Positions 1 through 8,302 of a DNA stretch of 64,000 nt are shown here, piece by piece. Each line of letters starts with the position of its first letter. Position 1 is the stretch's first letter. The position numbers and the translations under genes were made by a program. This DNA comes from Agromyces salentinus (GTDB lineage Bacteria > Actinomycetota > Actinomycetes > Actinomycetales > Microbacteriaceae): NCBI RefSeq assembly GCF_009749395.1, contig NZ_WBIR01000006.1:124001-188000 (forward strand), written 5' to 3'. Below the pieces are notes generated by a model. It saw nothing but the letters and a program-made list of their open reading frames with translations, made no database searches and was not told the DNA's origin.

Positions 1-102
1 CGGGGCGGGGCCGGGTCGAACCGCGGCGGACACCACCGCGGCCTTGGCGACTGGTGCGCGGACCACGCCGACGCGTCCGATTCGTGCAGGCCTCAACGGC
101 AT
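1..102 (-). CDS. Partial small protein, possibly SHOCT-type, co-transcribed with DUF6325 gene
   Basis: Only the first 34 codons lie in the window; the 3' part is off the left edge. The ATG is at 102-100, one base after the TGA of the DUF6325 gene, with an AGGAG Shine-Dalgarno about six bases upstream inside the end of that gene. The visible peptide is basic, then Ala/Val-rich (starts MPLRPARIGRVGVVRAP). In related actinobacteria a short SHOCT-domain protein with a similar N-terminus often follows a DUF6325 gene, so that is my inference. The diagnostic C-terminus cannot be seen here. Confidence 0.55.
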   Translation of the reverse strand, partial: MPLRPARIGRVGVVRAPVAKAAVVSAAVRPGPAP

Positions 103-103
103 G

Positions 104-577
104 TCACACTCCTGTCTTCTCGGCGGCTTCGGCCGCATCGGCTTCATCGGCCTCGATCGAGGCGATGATGGCCTGGATCGGGATCCGCCCGTTGGCGATG
201 AGCTGCCCGCCCGCTCGCCGCGCGGCCGCCGCGAACGGCCCGGCCCAGACGTTCTCGTAGACCAGGACGCCGGCGACGCTGCCCGGCTCCATGGCGTAGG
301 CCAGGTTCACGACGTCGTCGGCAGCGAGCAGTTCGGCGAGGTCCGCCTCGAGCTGCACGAGCGGGCCGAGGTCGCCCGCGTCGGAGAGCTCCACCGCGTC
401 GACCTCCCCGTTCGCGTCCTTCGTCAGGACGATCGCATCGATGAGCCGGATCGTGCCCGCATCGACCAGCCGGACGATCTCCTCGGCGATCTCGCCCGTG
501 AAGGTCTGGTGACCCGCCGGGAACTCGATGACGAGATAGTCGACCGGTCCGAGGTCGTCCAATTCGTGCTCGGCCAT
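104..577 (-). CDS. DUF6325 family protein
   Basis: A 157-residue acidic soluble protein of unknown function. It opens with the pattern GPVDYLVIEFP and continues with a ferredoxin-like alternation of helices and strands (AEEIVRLVDAGTIRLIDAIV), as in DUF1269/DUF6325 proteins. A longer frame to 622 exists, but the ATG at 577 has an AGAGGA ribosome-binding site eight bases upstream and gives the family's usual N-terminus. It is transcribed divergently from the sulfatase and leads into the partial gene at 1-102. No signal peptide or membrane segment is visible. The family is often associated with stress or envelope genes; I assign no function. Confidence 0.85.
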   Translation of the reverse strand: MAEHELDDLGPVDYLVIEFPAGHQTFTGEIAEEIVRLVDAGTIRLIDAIVLTKDANGEVDAVELSDAGDLGPLVQLEADLAELLAADDVVNLAYAMEPGSVAGVLVYENVWAGPFAAAARRAGGQLIANGRIPIQAIIASIEADEADAAEAAEKTGV

Positions 578-760
578 CTGAACCGTCCTCTGCTCCGTGG
601 TTCGATCGATGCGGTCTCGCATCCGGGCTCACCCTCCTCGCGCCGCCGGTCACCCGCATCACCCCATCCGGATGATTCGGGCCGCAGCGCAGTTGGCTAC
701 CGTGGCCACGCCGGGCGCGACGCGCTACGGCGACCACCGAGCCTGACCCTGGGGGAGATC

Positions 761-3130
761 ATGAGACCGGATCGACACGCCCGCACGATGCTGCCGATCC
801 CCGACCGGCCCGCACCCGGCCTGACCACGTACGACGCGAAGGACCCCCAGACGGCGTACCCGCCGATCGAGACCCTGCTCCCGCCCGAGGGAGCACCGAA
901 CGTCCTCGTCGTGCTGATCGACGACGTCGGGTTCGGCGCGTCGAGCGCCTTCGGCGGGCCATGCCGCACCCCGAACTTCGAGAAGCTCGCCGCCGGCGGC
1001 CTGAAGTACAACCGCTTCCACACCACGGCGCTCTGCGCGCCGACGCGACAGGCGATGCTCACGGGCCGCAACCACCACTCCGTCGGCATGGGGAGCATCA
1101 CCGAGACCGCGACCTCCGCTCCCGGCAACAGCTCGCTGCGCCCGAACACCAAGGCCCCGCTGCCGATGACCCTGAAGCTCAACGGGTATTCCACCGCCCA
1201 GTTCGGCAAGTGCCATGAGGTGCCCGTCTGGCAGAGCTCCCCGATCGGCCCGTTCGACGCGTGGCCCTCCGCGGGCGGCGGATTCGAGACGTTCTACGGC
1301 TTCATCGGCGGCGAGAACAACCAATGGGACCCGGCGCTCTACGAGGGCACCACCCCGGTCGAGCCGCCGAAGACCCCGGCCGAGGGATACCACCTCACCG
1401 AGGACCTCGCCGATCACGCGATCGGCTGGATCCGGACGCAGAAGGCCCTCGCGCCCGAGAAGCCGTTCTTCGTCTACTTCGCGCCGGGCGCGACCCACGC
1501 ACCGCATCACGTGCCGAAGGAATGGCCGGACCGGTATGCCGGCGAGTTCGCCGACGGCTGGGACGCCCAGCGCGAGAAGACCTTCGCGCGCCAGAAGGAG
1601 CTCGGCGTCATCCCCGCCGACGCGGAGCTCACGCCGCGGCACGCCGAGATCCCGGCCTGGGAGGACATGCCCGCCGAGCTCAAGCCCGTGCTGGAGCGCG
1701 AGATGGAAGTCTACGCCGGCTTCCTCGAGCACACCGACCACCACGTCGGCCGAGTGCTCGACGCCATCGAGGGCCTCGGCATCATGGAGGACACGCTCAT
1801 CTACGTGATCATCGGCGACAACGGGGCATCCGCGGAGGGCACCGTCAACGGCGCGTTCAACGAGATGGCCAACTTCAACGGCATGGCCGCGCTCGAGACC
1901 CCCGAGTTCATGATGTCCAAGCTCGACGAGCTGGGCGGGGAGTCCTCGTACAACCACTACGCCGTCGGCTGGGCCTGGGCCATGGACACCCCGTTCCAGT
2001 GGACCAAGCAGGTCGCCTCGCACTGGGGCGGAACCCGCAACGGCACGATCGTGCACTGGCCGAACGGCATCAGCGAGCCGGGCGGACTGCGATCGCAGTT
2101 CACGCACTGCATCGACGTCGCCCCGACCATCCTCGAGGCCGCCGGACTGCCGGAACCCACCATGGTCAACGGCGTGCTGCAGTCGCCCATGGAGGGCACC
2201 TCGATGCTGTACTCCTTCGGCGACGCGGATGCCGCGGAACGCCACGACCTGCAGTACTTCGAGATGTTCGGCAATCGGGGCATCTACCACAAGGGCTGGA
2301 GCGCGGTGACGAAGCACCGCACCCCGTGGGAGATGGTCGGCGGCACGCTCGCCGCGTTCGATGACGACGTGTGGGAGCTCTACGACGGTGCCGCGGGCGA
2401 CTTCAGCCAGGCTCGCGACCTCTCCGGCGAGCAGCCCGGGCGCCTGCACGAGCTCCAGCGGCTGTGGCTGATCGAGGCGGTCAAGTACAACGTGCTGCCG
2501 ATCGACGACCGAGGCGGCGAGCGCCTGAACCCGGAGCTCGCCGGCCGGCCCACGCTGGTCCGCGGGACGTCGCAGCAGTTCTTCCCCGGCATGGGCCGTC
2601 TCTCCGAGAACAGCGTCGTCAGCATCAAGAACAAGTCCTGGTCGGTCACCGCCGAGGTCGACGTGCCGGAGGGTGGCGCCAACGGCGTGCTCATCGCACA
2701 GGGCGGCCGCTTCGGCGGCTGGACGCTGTACCTGCACGAGGGTCGCCCGGTGTTCTCGTACAACCTGCTCGGGATCACCTCCTTTACGACGCGTGCGGAC
2801 GAGGTCGTGCCCTCCGGCACCCACCAGGTGCGCATGGAGTTCGCGTACGACGGCGGCGGGCTGGCGAAGGGCGGCGGCATCACGCTGTACCTCGACGGCG
2901 CCGCGATCGGCAGCGGCCGGGTCGAGGCGACCCAGGCCATGGTCTTCTCGGCCGACGAGACGACCGACATCGGCTACGAGTCCGGCACGACCGTCAGCCC
3001 CGACTACACGGCGGCCACGAGCCGCTTCACCGGACGTATCGAGTGGGTGCAGATCGACCTCGGCGACGACGACCACGACCACTTCATCGATCCCGACGAG
3101 CGCCTGCGCGTCGCCATGGCCCGCCAGTAG
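761..3130 (+). CDS. Arylsulfatase (formylglycine-dependent), with C-terminal lectin-like domain
   Basis: A 789-residue sulfatase that hydrolyses sulfate esters using a Cys-derived formylglycine. The activation motif CAPTR is at residues 92-96, preceded by the metal-binding Asp pair D54-D55 (VVLIDDVGFG) and followed by the TGRNHHSVGM block. Further metal-site signatures (GDNGAS near residue 350) are present. The last roughly 150 residues form a beta-rich LamG/concanavalin-like domain (WSVTAEVDVPEGGANGV onwards), as in AtsA-type actinobacterial arylsulfatases. The start at 761 is chosen for its GGGGGAG ribosome-binding site; the same frame stays open upstream to 44 only because of GC-rich shadowing. 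No signal peptide is evident, so it is probably cytoplasmic. A maturase (formylglycine-generating enzyme) is not in the window. Confidence 0.93.
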   Translation: MRPDRHARTMLPIPDRPAPGLTTYDAKDPQTAYPPIETLLPPEGAPNVLVVLIDDVGFGASSAFGGPCRTPNFEKLAAGGLKYNRFHTTALCAPTRQAMLTGRNHHSVGMGSITETATSAPGNSSLRPNTKAPLPMTLKLNGYSTAQFGKCHEVPVWQSSPIGPFDAWPSAGGGFETFYGFIGGENNQWDPALYEGTTPVEPPKTPAEGYHLTEDLADHAIGWIRTQKALAPEKPFFVYFAPGATHAPHHVPKEWPDRYAGEFADGWDAQREKTFARQKELGVIPADAELTPRHAEIPAWEDMPAELKPVLEREMEVYAGFLEHTDHHVGRVLDAIEGLGIMEDTLIYVIIGDNGASAEGTVNGAFNEMANFNGMAALETPEFMMSKLDELGGESSYNHYAVGWAWAMDTPFQWTKQVASHWGGTRNGTIVHWPNGISEPGGLRSQFTHCIDVAPTILEAAGLPEPTMVNGVLQSPMEGTSMLYSFGDADAAERHDLQYFEMFGNRGIYHKGWSAVTKHRTPWEMVGGTLAAFDDDVWELYDGAAGDFSQARDLSGEQPGRLHELQRLWLIEAVKYNVLPIDDRGGERLNPELAGRPTLVRGTSQQFFPGMGRLSENSVVSIKNKSWSVTAEVDVPEGGANGVLIAQGGRFGGWTLYLHEGRPVFSYNLLGITSFTTRADEVVPSGTHQVRMEFAYDGGGLAKGGGITLYLDGAAIGSGRVEATQAMVFSADETTDIGYESGTTVSPDYTAATSRFTGRIEWVQIDLGDDDHDHFIDPDERLRVAMARQ

Positions 3131-3148
3131 TCGGACATCGACAACTCA

Positions 3149-3172
3149 CCCGGGCGGCCTGAGCCGCCCGGG
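3149..3172 (+). terminator. Hairpin terminator after the sulfatase gene
   Basis: A perfect 10-bp inverted repeat, CCCGGGCGGC at 3149-3158 and GCCGCCCGGG at 3163-3172, with a CTGA loop, 19 bases after the sulfatase stop. There is no T tract, which is common in high-GC actinobacteria. The next gene's -10 box begins two bases later. Confidence 0.65.
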
Positions 3173-3173
3173 C

Positions 3174-3179
3174 TAGACT
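3174..3179 (+). promoter_or_regulatory. -10 box (TAGACT) for a leaderless enoyl-CoA hydratase transcript
   Basis: TAGACT lies eight bases before the ATG at 3188, with no Shine-Dalgarno in between. This is the spacing of an actinobacterial leaderless promoter. It directly abuts the terminator hairpin of the preceding gene. Confidence 0.5.
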
Positions 3180-3187
3180 CCCCAACC

Positions 3188-3973
3188 ATGAGCGACGACG
3201 CCCTCCTGTTCGACGTGCGCGACGGACTCGCGCACCTCACCCTCAACCGCCCCGAGCGCCTGAACGCCGTCGGCCCCGACGCGATCGCGCTGTGGCACCG
3301 CTACGCCGGCGAGATCGCGGCGAGCGACGACATCCGCGCGGTGCTCTTCGACGCCAACGGGCGGGCGTTCTGCGCGGGCGGCGACGTGCGGGCGATGTCC
3401 GAGCTCGGCGGCGAGGGCGCCTCGGCCGGCCAGGTCGTCACCGAGCTCGCCGACATGATCCACGACGGCCACCGGATGCTGCGCGAGAGCGCCAAGCCGA
3501 TCGTCGCCGCCGTGCAGGGCCCGGTCGCCGGCGGCGGCCTCGGCTTCATGCTCGTCGCCGACCTCATCGTCGCCTCCGACCGCGCGACGTTCGCGAGCCG
3601 GTACGCCGACATCGGCCTGACGCCCGACTGCGGCGTGAGTACGCTGCTGCCGGAGGCCGTCGGCACGCGTCGCGCCCTCGAGCTCACGCTCACCTCGCGC
3701 ACGCTGACCGCGGCCGAGGCGCTCGACTGGGGTCTCGTGACCGAGGTCGTGCCGCCCGACGAGGTCGCCACGCGGGCGCGTGCCATCGCCGAGGTGTGGC
3801 TCTCCGGGGCATCCGCCGCGTACGGGCAGGCCAAGCGCCTCGTGCGCTCGGGGCTCACGCGGGACTTCCAGGTCGCGCTCGACGACGAGGCCCGCACGAT
3901 CGGAGCGGCGTTCGACACCCCCGAGGCGGCCGCACGCGTCGCCGCGTTCGCCGGTCGCAGCGCGCGGGGCTGA
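3188..3973 (+). CDS. Enoyl-CoA hydratase/isomerase family protein, PaaG-like
   Basis: A 261-residue crotonase-fold protein. The oxyanion-hole motif is AFCAGGDVRAM near residues 58-68, and the second loop is GPVAGGGLGFML. Where crotonases carry the second catalytic Glu, the sequence reads YADIGLTPDCGVSTLLP, which matches the Asp-containing PaaG type (ring-epoxy phenylacetyl-CoA isomerase) better than a hydratase with two Glu. It is therefore more likely an isomerase or a broad acyl-CoA hydratase than classical crotonase. It stands alone between two hairpins and is convergent with the semialdehyde dehydrogenase gene, so no pathway partner is adjacent. The substrate cannot be read from the sequence. 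Confidence 0.88.
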   Translation: MSDDALLFDVRDGLAHLTLNRPERLNAVGPDAIALWHRYAGEIAASDDIRAVLFDANGRAFCAGGDVRAMSELGGEGASAGQVVTELADMIHDGHRMLRESAKPIVAAVQGPVAGGGLGFMLVADLIVASDRATFASRYADIGLTPDCGVSTLLPEAVGTRRALELTLTSRTLTAAEALDWGLVTEVVPPDEVATRARAIAEVWLSGASAAYGQAKRLVRSGLTRDFQVALDDEARTIGAAFDTPEAAARVAAFAGRSARG

Positions 3974-4027
3974 CCCGCCTCGGCGCCGTGCCCACGGCCG
4001 ACGGCACCCGCCTGGCCGCACGCAGCT

Positions 4028-4092
4028 CAGGCGAACGCACGCTGCTCAGGCCGGGTCCGCGGGAAACGTCCTGAGCAGCGGGCGAACGCCTG
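4028..4092. repeat. Palindromic intergenic repeat, copy 1 (GCTCAGG family)
   Basis: Two 23-bp arms, 4028-4050 and 4070-4092, in inverted orientation around a 19-base centre. Both carry the core CGCTGCTCAGG/CCTGAGCAGCG, with a few differences in the middle. The element sits between convergent genes and may act as a bidirectional terminator. Related copies are at 49345-49409 (the right arm there is identical in inverted form to the left arm here) and a half copy at 25240-25262. Confidence 0.75.
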
Positions 4093-4115
4093 AATTTCGG
4101 TCGCGCGACCGACGC

Positions 4116-5615
4116 TCAGTCGTGCTGCGGGAAGCCCAGGTTCAGGCCGCCGTGGCTCGGGTCCAGCCACCGCGAGGTGATCGCCTTCTCCTGGAGGAAG
4201 AAGTCGAACCCCTTCGGGCCGTACGCCTTGGCGTCGCCGAAGAGCGAGTCCTTCCAGCCGCCGAACGAGTGGTACGCCACGGGCACCGGGATCGGCACGT
4301 TGATGCCGACCATGCCGACCGTGACCTCCCGCTGGAAGCGCCGCGCGGCCCCGCCGTCGTTCGTGAAGATCGCCGTGCCGTTGCCGTACGGCGACCCGTT
4401 GATGATCTCGAGCCCCTGCTCGTACCCCTCGACGCGCACGATCGAGAGCACCGGGCCGAAGATCTCGTCGCGGTACGCGACCGAGGTCGTCGGCACCCGG
4501 TCGATGAGGGTCGGTCCAAGCCAGAACCCGTCGGGCTCGCCGTCGATCTCGGGGTCGCGTCCGTCGACGACGAGCGTCGCCCCGTCGTCGACCGCGACGT
4601 CGAGGTATCCGGCGACCTTGTCGCGGTGCTCGCGCGTGATGAGCGGGCCCATGTCGCAGCCGCGCGTGCCGTCGCCGGTCGTGAGCCGCGACATCCGCTC
4701 GCTCACCTTCGCGACGAGCTCGTCGGCGACCGAGTCGACCGCGAGCACGACGGACACCGCCATGCAGCGCTCGCCGGCCGAGCCGAAGCCCGCGTTCACG
4801 GCGGCATCGGCGGCGAGGTCGAGGTCGGCGTCGGGCAGCACGAGCATGTGGTTCTTGGCGCCGCCGAGGGCCTGCACGCGCTTGCCGTTCGACGAGGCCG
4901 TCTGGTAGATGTACTGCGCGATCGGCGTCGAGCCCACGAACGAGATCGAGCGCACGACCGGATGCTCCAGCAGGGCGTCGACCGCCACCTTGTCGCCGTG
5001 CACCACGTTCAGCACGCCGTCGGGCAGTCCCGCCTCCTTCATGAGCTCGGCCATCCAGACGGCCGCCGACGGGTCCTTCTCGGACGGCTTGAGCACCACC
5101 GCGTTGCCCGCGGCGATCGCGAGCGGGAAGAACCACAGCGGCACCATCGCCGGGAAGTTGAACGGGCTGATGATGCCCACGACCCCGACCGGCTGCTTGA
5201 GCGTGTAGACGTCCACGCCCGTCGACACGTTCTCGGAGTACTCGCCCTTCGTGTAGCCGGGCATCGCGCAGGCGAGCTCGACGACCTCGAGGCCACGGGC
5301 GATCTCGCCCGCGGCATCCGAGGTGACCTTGCCGTGCTCGCTCGTGAGGATCGCCGCGAGCTCGCCGCTGCGGGCATTCAGCAGCTCCCGGAAGGAGAAC
5401 ATCACCTGCTGCCGCCTCGCGATGGACGTGTCGCGCCAGCCGGGGAAGGCACGGGCCGCGGCCTGGACCGCGACGTCGACGTCCTCGGTCGACGCGAGCC
5501 GCACCCGCTTCTGCTCGACGCCGCGCGCCGGGTCGTACACGGGCCCGGTGCGCTCGGATGCCCCGGCGGCGGATGCCCCGTCGATCCAGTGCTCGATCAT
5601 CGTCGTGGTGCTCAT
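4116..5615 (-). CDS. mmsA: CoA-acylating malonate/methylmalonate semialdehyde dehydrogenase
   Basis: A 499-residue NAD-dependent aldehyde dehydrogenase of the MmsA family. It oxidises malonate semialdehyde (or methylmalonate semialdehyde) with CoA to acetyl-CoA (or propionyl-CoA) and CO2. Visible residues are the oxyanion Asn153 in SPFNFP, the KPSEKDPSAA nucleotide-binding segment and catalytic Cys284 in GERCMA. The lone-Cys context without the usual catalytic Glu glycine loop (here ALGGAKNHM) is the MmsA hallmark. It is the last gene of the pyrimidine operon and accepts the product of the adjacent aminotransferase, completing conversion of beta-alanine or beta-aminoisobutyrate to central metabolites. 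Confidence 0.93.
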   Translation of the reverse strand: MSTTTMIEHWIDGASAAGASERTGPVYDPARGVEQKRVRLASTEDVDVAVQAAARAFPGWRDTSIARRQQVMFSFRELLNARSGELAAILTSEHGKVTSDAAGEIARGLEVVELACAMPGYTKGEYSENVSTGVDVYTLKQPVGVVGIISPFNFPAMVPLWFFPLAIAAGNAVVLKPSEKDPSAAVWMAELMKEAGLPDGVLNVVHGDKVAVDALLEHPVVRSISFVGSTPIAQYIYQTASSNGKRVQALGGAKNHMLVLPDADLDLAADAAVNAGFGSAGERCMAVSVVLAVDSVADELVAKVSERMSRLTTGDGTRGCDMGPLITREHRDKVAGYLDVAVDDGATLVVDGRDPEIDGEPDGFWLGPTLIDRVPTTSVAYRDEIFGPVLSIVRVEGYEQGLEIINGSPYGNGTAIFTNDGGAARRFQREVTVGMVGINVPIPVPVAYHSFGGWKDSLFGDAKAYGPKGFDFFLQEKAITSRWLDPSHGGLNLGFPQHD

Positions 5616-5640
5616 AATCCCTGCTCCCCTGTCACTTCTC

Positions 5641-5672
5641 GGTCTCGATACGCTTCGCTGCTCGACCGCCGG
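5641..5672. repeat. REP-like element, single arm (family A, copy 1)
   Basis: The sequence GGTCTCGATACGCTTCGCT continues into GCTCGACCGCCGG and ends exactly next to the aminotransferase stop codon (5673). It matches one arm of the paired elements at 7033-7113, 12003-12102 and 13564-13638. Confidence 0.8.
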
Positions 5673-6995
5673 TCAGCTGCCCGACACGGTGGAGAGCACC
5701 TCGTCGTAGACGGCCACCGCTTCGGCGACCTCCTCCGCGGTGACCACGCACGGCGGCACCACGTGGATCCGGTTGTCCTGCACGAACGGCAGCAGTCCGC
5801 GCTCGAGCATCCCCGCCTTCAGTCGCCCCATCTCGGCCGCGGGGAGCGGCTCGCGCGTCTCGCGGTCGGCGACGAGCTCCATCGCCCAGAACACGCCCTC
5901 GCCGCGCACCTCGCCGATGACGGCGTGCCGCTCGGCGAGGTCGGCGAGCGCCGGCCCGATCTCGGTCTCGCCGATGGCCCTGGCATTGGCCACGATGCCC
6001 TCGGACTCCATGGCGTCGAGGGTCGCGACGATCGACGCCATCGCGAGCGGATGCCCCGAGTAGGTGAGTCCGCCCGGGAAGACGCGCTCGTCGAAGGTCT
6101 CGGCGATCGGGTCGGAGATGATCACGCCGCCGGCCGGGACGTAGCCCGAGTTCACGCCCTTCGCGAAGGTGATGAGGTCGGGCCGGACGTCGTAGCCGTC
6201 GAACGCGAACCAGCGGCCGCTGCGCCCGAACCCGCACATCACCTCGTCGAGGATGAGGAGGATGCCGTGCCGGTCGCAGAGCTCGCGCACGCCGGCGAGG
6301 TAGCCGGGCGGGGGCGGCATGACCCCCGCGGTGCCGGGGATCGACTCGAGCAGCACGGCCGCGATCGACGCCGGTCCCTCCGCCTCGATCACGCGGCGCA
6401 GGTGCTGCAGCGCCCGCTCGGACTCCTGCTCGGGGGTCGTCGCCCAGAACTCGGAGCGGTAGAGGTACGGGCCGAAGAAGTGCACGTGCCCACGGGCGAA
6501 CTCGTTCGGGATGCGACGCCAGTCGCCCGTCGCCACGACCGCGGCACCCGTGTTGCCGTGGTACGACCGGTACGTCGAGAGCACCTTGTCCCGGCCCGTG
6601 TGCAGGCGCGCCATCCGGATCGCGTTCTCGTTGGCATCGGCCCCGCCGTTGGTGAAGAACACCCTGCGGAATCCCTCGGGCGCACGGTCGACGATGCGCT
6701 TCGCCGCCTGGCCGCGCGCGAAGTTCACCGTCGACGGCGCGATCGTCGTGAGGAGCTCGGCCTGCTCGCGGATCGCCTCGACGACGACCGGATGCTGGTG
6801 GCCGATGTTGACGTTCACGAGCTGACTCGAGAAGTCGAGGTACTCGCGCCCGGAGTGGTCCCACACGCGACATCCGCGGCCGCTCGCGATGACGAGTTGC
6901 GGCGACTGGGCCTGCGCCGACCATGAGTGGAAGACGTGCTCGCGGTCGAGGTCGCGGGCGATGCGGTCGAGGTCGTCGGCGAGGGTGTCGTTCAT
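5673..6995 (-). CDS. Class III aminotransferase, probable beta-alanine (omega-amino acid) transaminase
   Basis: A 440-residue PLP enzyme of fold type I, class III. The PLP-binding Asp250 is in LLILDEVMCGFGRSG and the Schiff-base Lys279 in TFAKGVNSGY. FFTNGGADANENAIRMAR near residue 113 is the class III substrate/PLP region. The start at 6995 is supported by an AAAGG ribosome-binding site; a longer upstream frame runs through a repeat and is rejected. Between a beta-ureidopropionase (producing beta-alanine) and malonate semialdehyde dehydrogenase, its likely job is beta-alanine or beta-aminoisobutyrate to the semialdehyde with pyruvate or 2-oxoglutarate. The amino acceptor cannot be deduced. 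Confidence 0.88.
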   Translation of the reverse strand: MNDTLADDLDRIARDLDREHVFHSWSAQAQSPQLVIASGRGCRVWDHSGREYLDFSSQLVNVNIGHQHPVVVEAIREQAELLTTIAPSTVNFARGQAAKRIVDRAPEGFRRVFFTNGGADANENAIRMARLHTGRDKVLSTYRSYHGNTGAAVVATGDWRRIPNEFARGHVHFFGPYLYRSEFWATTPEQESERALQHLRRVIEAEGPASIAAVLLESIPGTAGVMPPPPGYLAGVRELCDRHGILLILDEVMCGFGRSGRWFAFDGYDVRPDLITFAKGVNSGYVPAGGVIISDPIAETFDERVFPGGLTYSGHPLAMASIVATLDAMESEGIVANARAIGETEIGPALADLAERHAVIGEVRGEGVFWAMELVADRETREPLPAAEMGRLKAGMLERGLLPFVQDNRIHVVPPCVVTAEEVAEAVAVYDEVLSTVSGS

Positions 6996-7032
6996 GGCTT
7001 CGGTGCCTTTCGGTGCGGTGGTGGATGTGCGA

Positions 7033-7113
7033 CCGGTGGTCGAGGAGCGAGCCTGCGAGCGTCTCGAGACCAGCAATGGTCTCGATACGCGCTTCGCGCT
7101 CCTCGACCACCGG
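7033..7113. repeat. REP-like paired element (family A, copy 2)
   Basis: Perfect 17-bp outer arms, 7033-7049 (CCGGTGGTCGAGGAGCG) and 7097-7113 (its reverse complement), continue into less perfect inner arms that meet at GTCTCGAGACC/GGTCTCGATACG. The whole can fold into a long hairpin in the gap between the binding-protein and aminotransferase genes. Confidence 0.85.
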
Positions 7114-7131
7114 CATGCGGCATCCGGTCGG

Positions 7132-8283
7132 CTAGTTGCCGCCCTCCTCGAGGGTGACGTCGATGGGCGACCAGTCGGCGCCGGTGAGGTCGAGGTCTTC
7201 GCCCTCGAGCTCGTCGAGCGCCTTCTGGATGTACTCGTTCGAGAAGGCGGATGCGGGCGGCTCCTCGGTGATGAGGCGGTCGCCCGCCTCGTTCACCGCG
7301 GCGAGCGCACCGGCGACCGTCTTGTCCCAGGCGGATTCGTCGATGATGCCGATGCCCGACTCGGACGGCCAGATGAGCTTGTTCGTCTCGTTGACCATCC
7401 AGAGCTCGTGGCTCGGACCCCAGCCGGATCCCGCTCCGATCGTGATGTCAGCGGCCTCCTCGGGGTTGGCCGCCGCATAGGCCCAGCCCTTGATGACGGC
7501 CTTCAGGAAGCTGACCGTGGTGTCCTGGTACTCCGTGTCGCTCTCGAGCTTCTCCGTGTCGGCCCAGATCGCGTCCTGGAGCATGGCGCCCTCGGTGTCC
7601 TCGTAGCTGATGACGTTGAAGTCGTCCTCGGTGTAGAGCTCGCCGGTGTCGGGGTTCACCGTCTCGAGCAGCTGCGCGTACTCGTTGTAGGTCATGGCCT
7701 GCGCCGCGTCGATGTCTCCCTGCAGGAACGCGTTCATGTTGAAGTCCTGCGTGATGATCTCGACGGTCGACGCGTCGAGTCCCTCGGCGGCCATCGCCGC
7801 GAAGATCTCCCACTCGTTGCCGAAGCCCCACGAGCCGATCTTCTTGCCCTCGAAGTCGGCGACCGTCTCGATGCCCGAGTCCGCCCACGACACCTGGAGG
7901 GTGCCCGACCGCTGGAAGATCTGCGCGATGTCGGTGAGGTTGGCGCCCTGCTCGATCGAGCCGAGCACCTTGGGCACCCAGGCGATCGCGTAGTCGACGT
8001 CGCCGTTCGCGAGCGCGTCCTGCGGGACGATGTCGCCGCCCGACGGGATGATCTCGACGTCCAGGCCCTCCTCCTCGAAGAAGCCCTGGTCGACGGCGGC
8101 GAAGTAGCCGGCGAACTGGCCCTGCGGGAGCCACTGGAGCTGGAGCTTCACCGGCGTCAGGTCGCCGGCGTCGCCGCCCCCGTCTCCGGAGTCGCCGTCG
8201 CCGGAGGAGCAGGCGGCGAGGAGGAACGCGGCCGTGACGGCGAACGCTCCGGCCGCGATTCCGCGGCGTGTGCTGTGCTTCAT
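7132..8283 (-). CDS. ABC transporter substrate-binding lipoprotein, NMT1/THI5-like
   Basis: A 383-residue exported lipoprotein. The N-terminus MKHSTRR is followed by a hydrophobic stretch and lipobox LLAACSS with Cys25, then an Asp/Gly-rich linker. The mature part fits the NMT1/SsuA/ThiY class, binding flat heterocycles or small organic acids: KLQLQWLPQGQFAGYFAAVDQGFFEEEGLD is the hallmark N-terminal segment (shown here as one class motif). Members of this class beside dihydropyrimidinase genes are usually read as pyrimidine or pyrimidine-precursor binders, so uracil, thymine, dihydropyrimidines or hydantoins are candidate ligands by context. It is followed downstream by the aminotransferase and preceded by its permease. 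Confidence 0.9.
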   Translation of the reverse strand: MKHSTRRGIAAGAFAVTAAFLLAACSSGDGDSGDGGGDAGDLTPVKLQLQWLPQGQFAGYFAAVDQGFFEEEGLDVEIIPSGGDIVPQDALANGDVDYAIAWVPKVLGSIEQGANLTDIAQIFQRSGTLQVSWADSGIETVADFEGKKIGSWGFGNEWEIFAAMAAEGLDASTVEIITQDFNMNAFLQGDIDAAQAMTYNEYAQLLETVNPDTGELYTEDDFNVISYEDTEGAMLQDAIWADTEKLESDTEYQDTTVSFLKAVIKGWAYAAANPEEAADITIGAGSGWGPSHELWMVNETNKLIWPSESGIGIIDESAWDKTVAGALAAVNEAGDRLITEEPPASAFSNEYIQKALDELEGEDLDLTGADWSPIDVTLEEGGN

Positions 8284-8302
8284 GTCAGTCCTTCCCAGGT
8301 TC

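Noticed and set aside
44..760. N-terminal extension of the sulfatase frame
   Set aside because: It overlaps the DUF6325 gene on the other strand and encodes no sulfatase-like sequence; GGGGGAG precedes the ATG at 761.
725..3082. Very long open frame on the minus strand opposite the sulfatase (785 codons)
   Set aside because: It is a GC-rich shadow: the plus strand has all sulfatase motifs and a proper ribosome-binding site, and the minus frame has no recognisable domain.
3780..6926. 1048-codon plus-strand frame opposite mmsA and the aminotransferase
   Set aside because: Antisense shadow of two genes with intact catalytic motifs; composition is Arg/Ala/Asp-rich with no domain.
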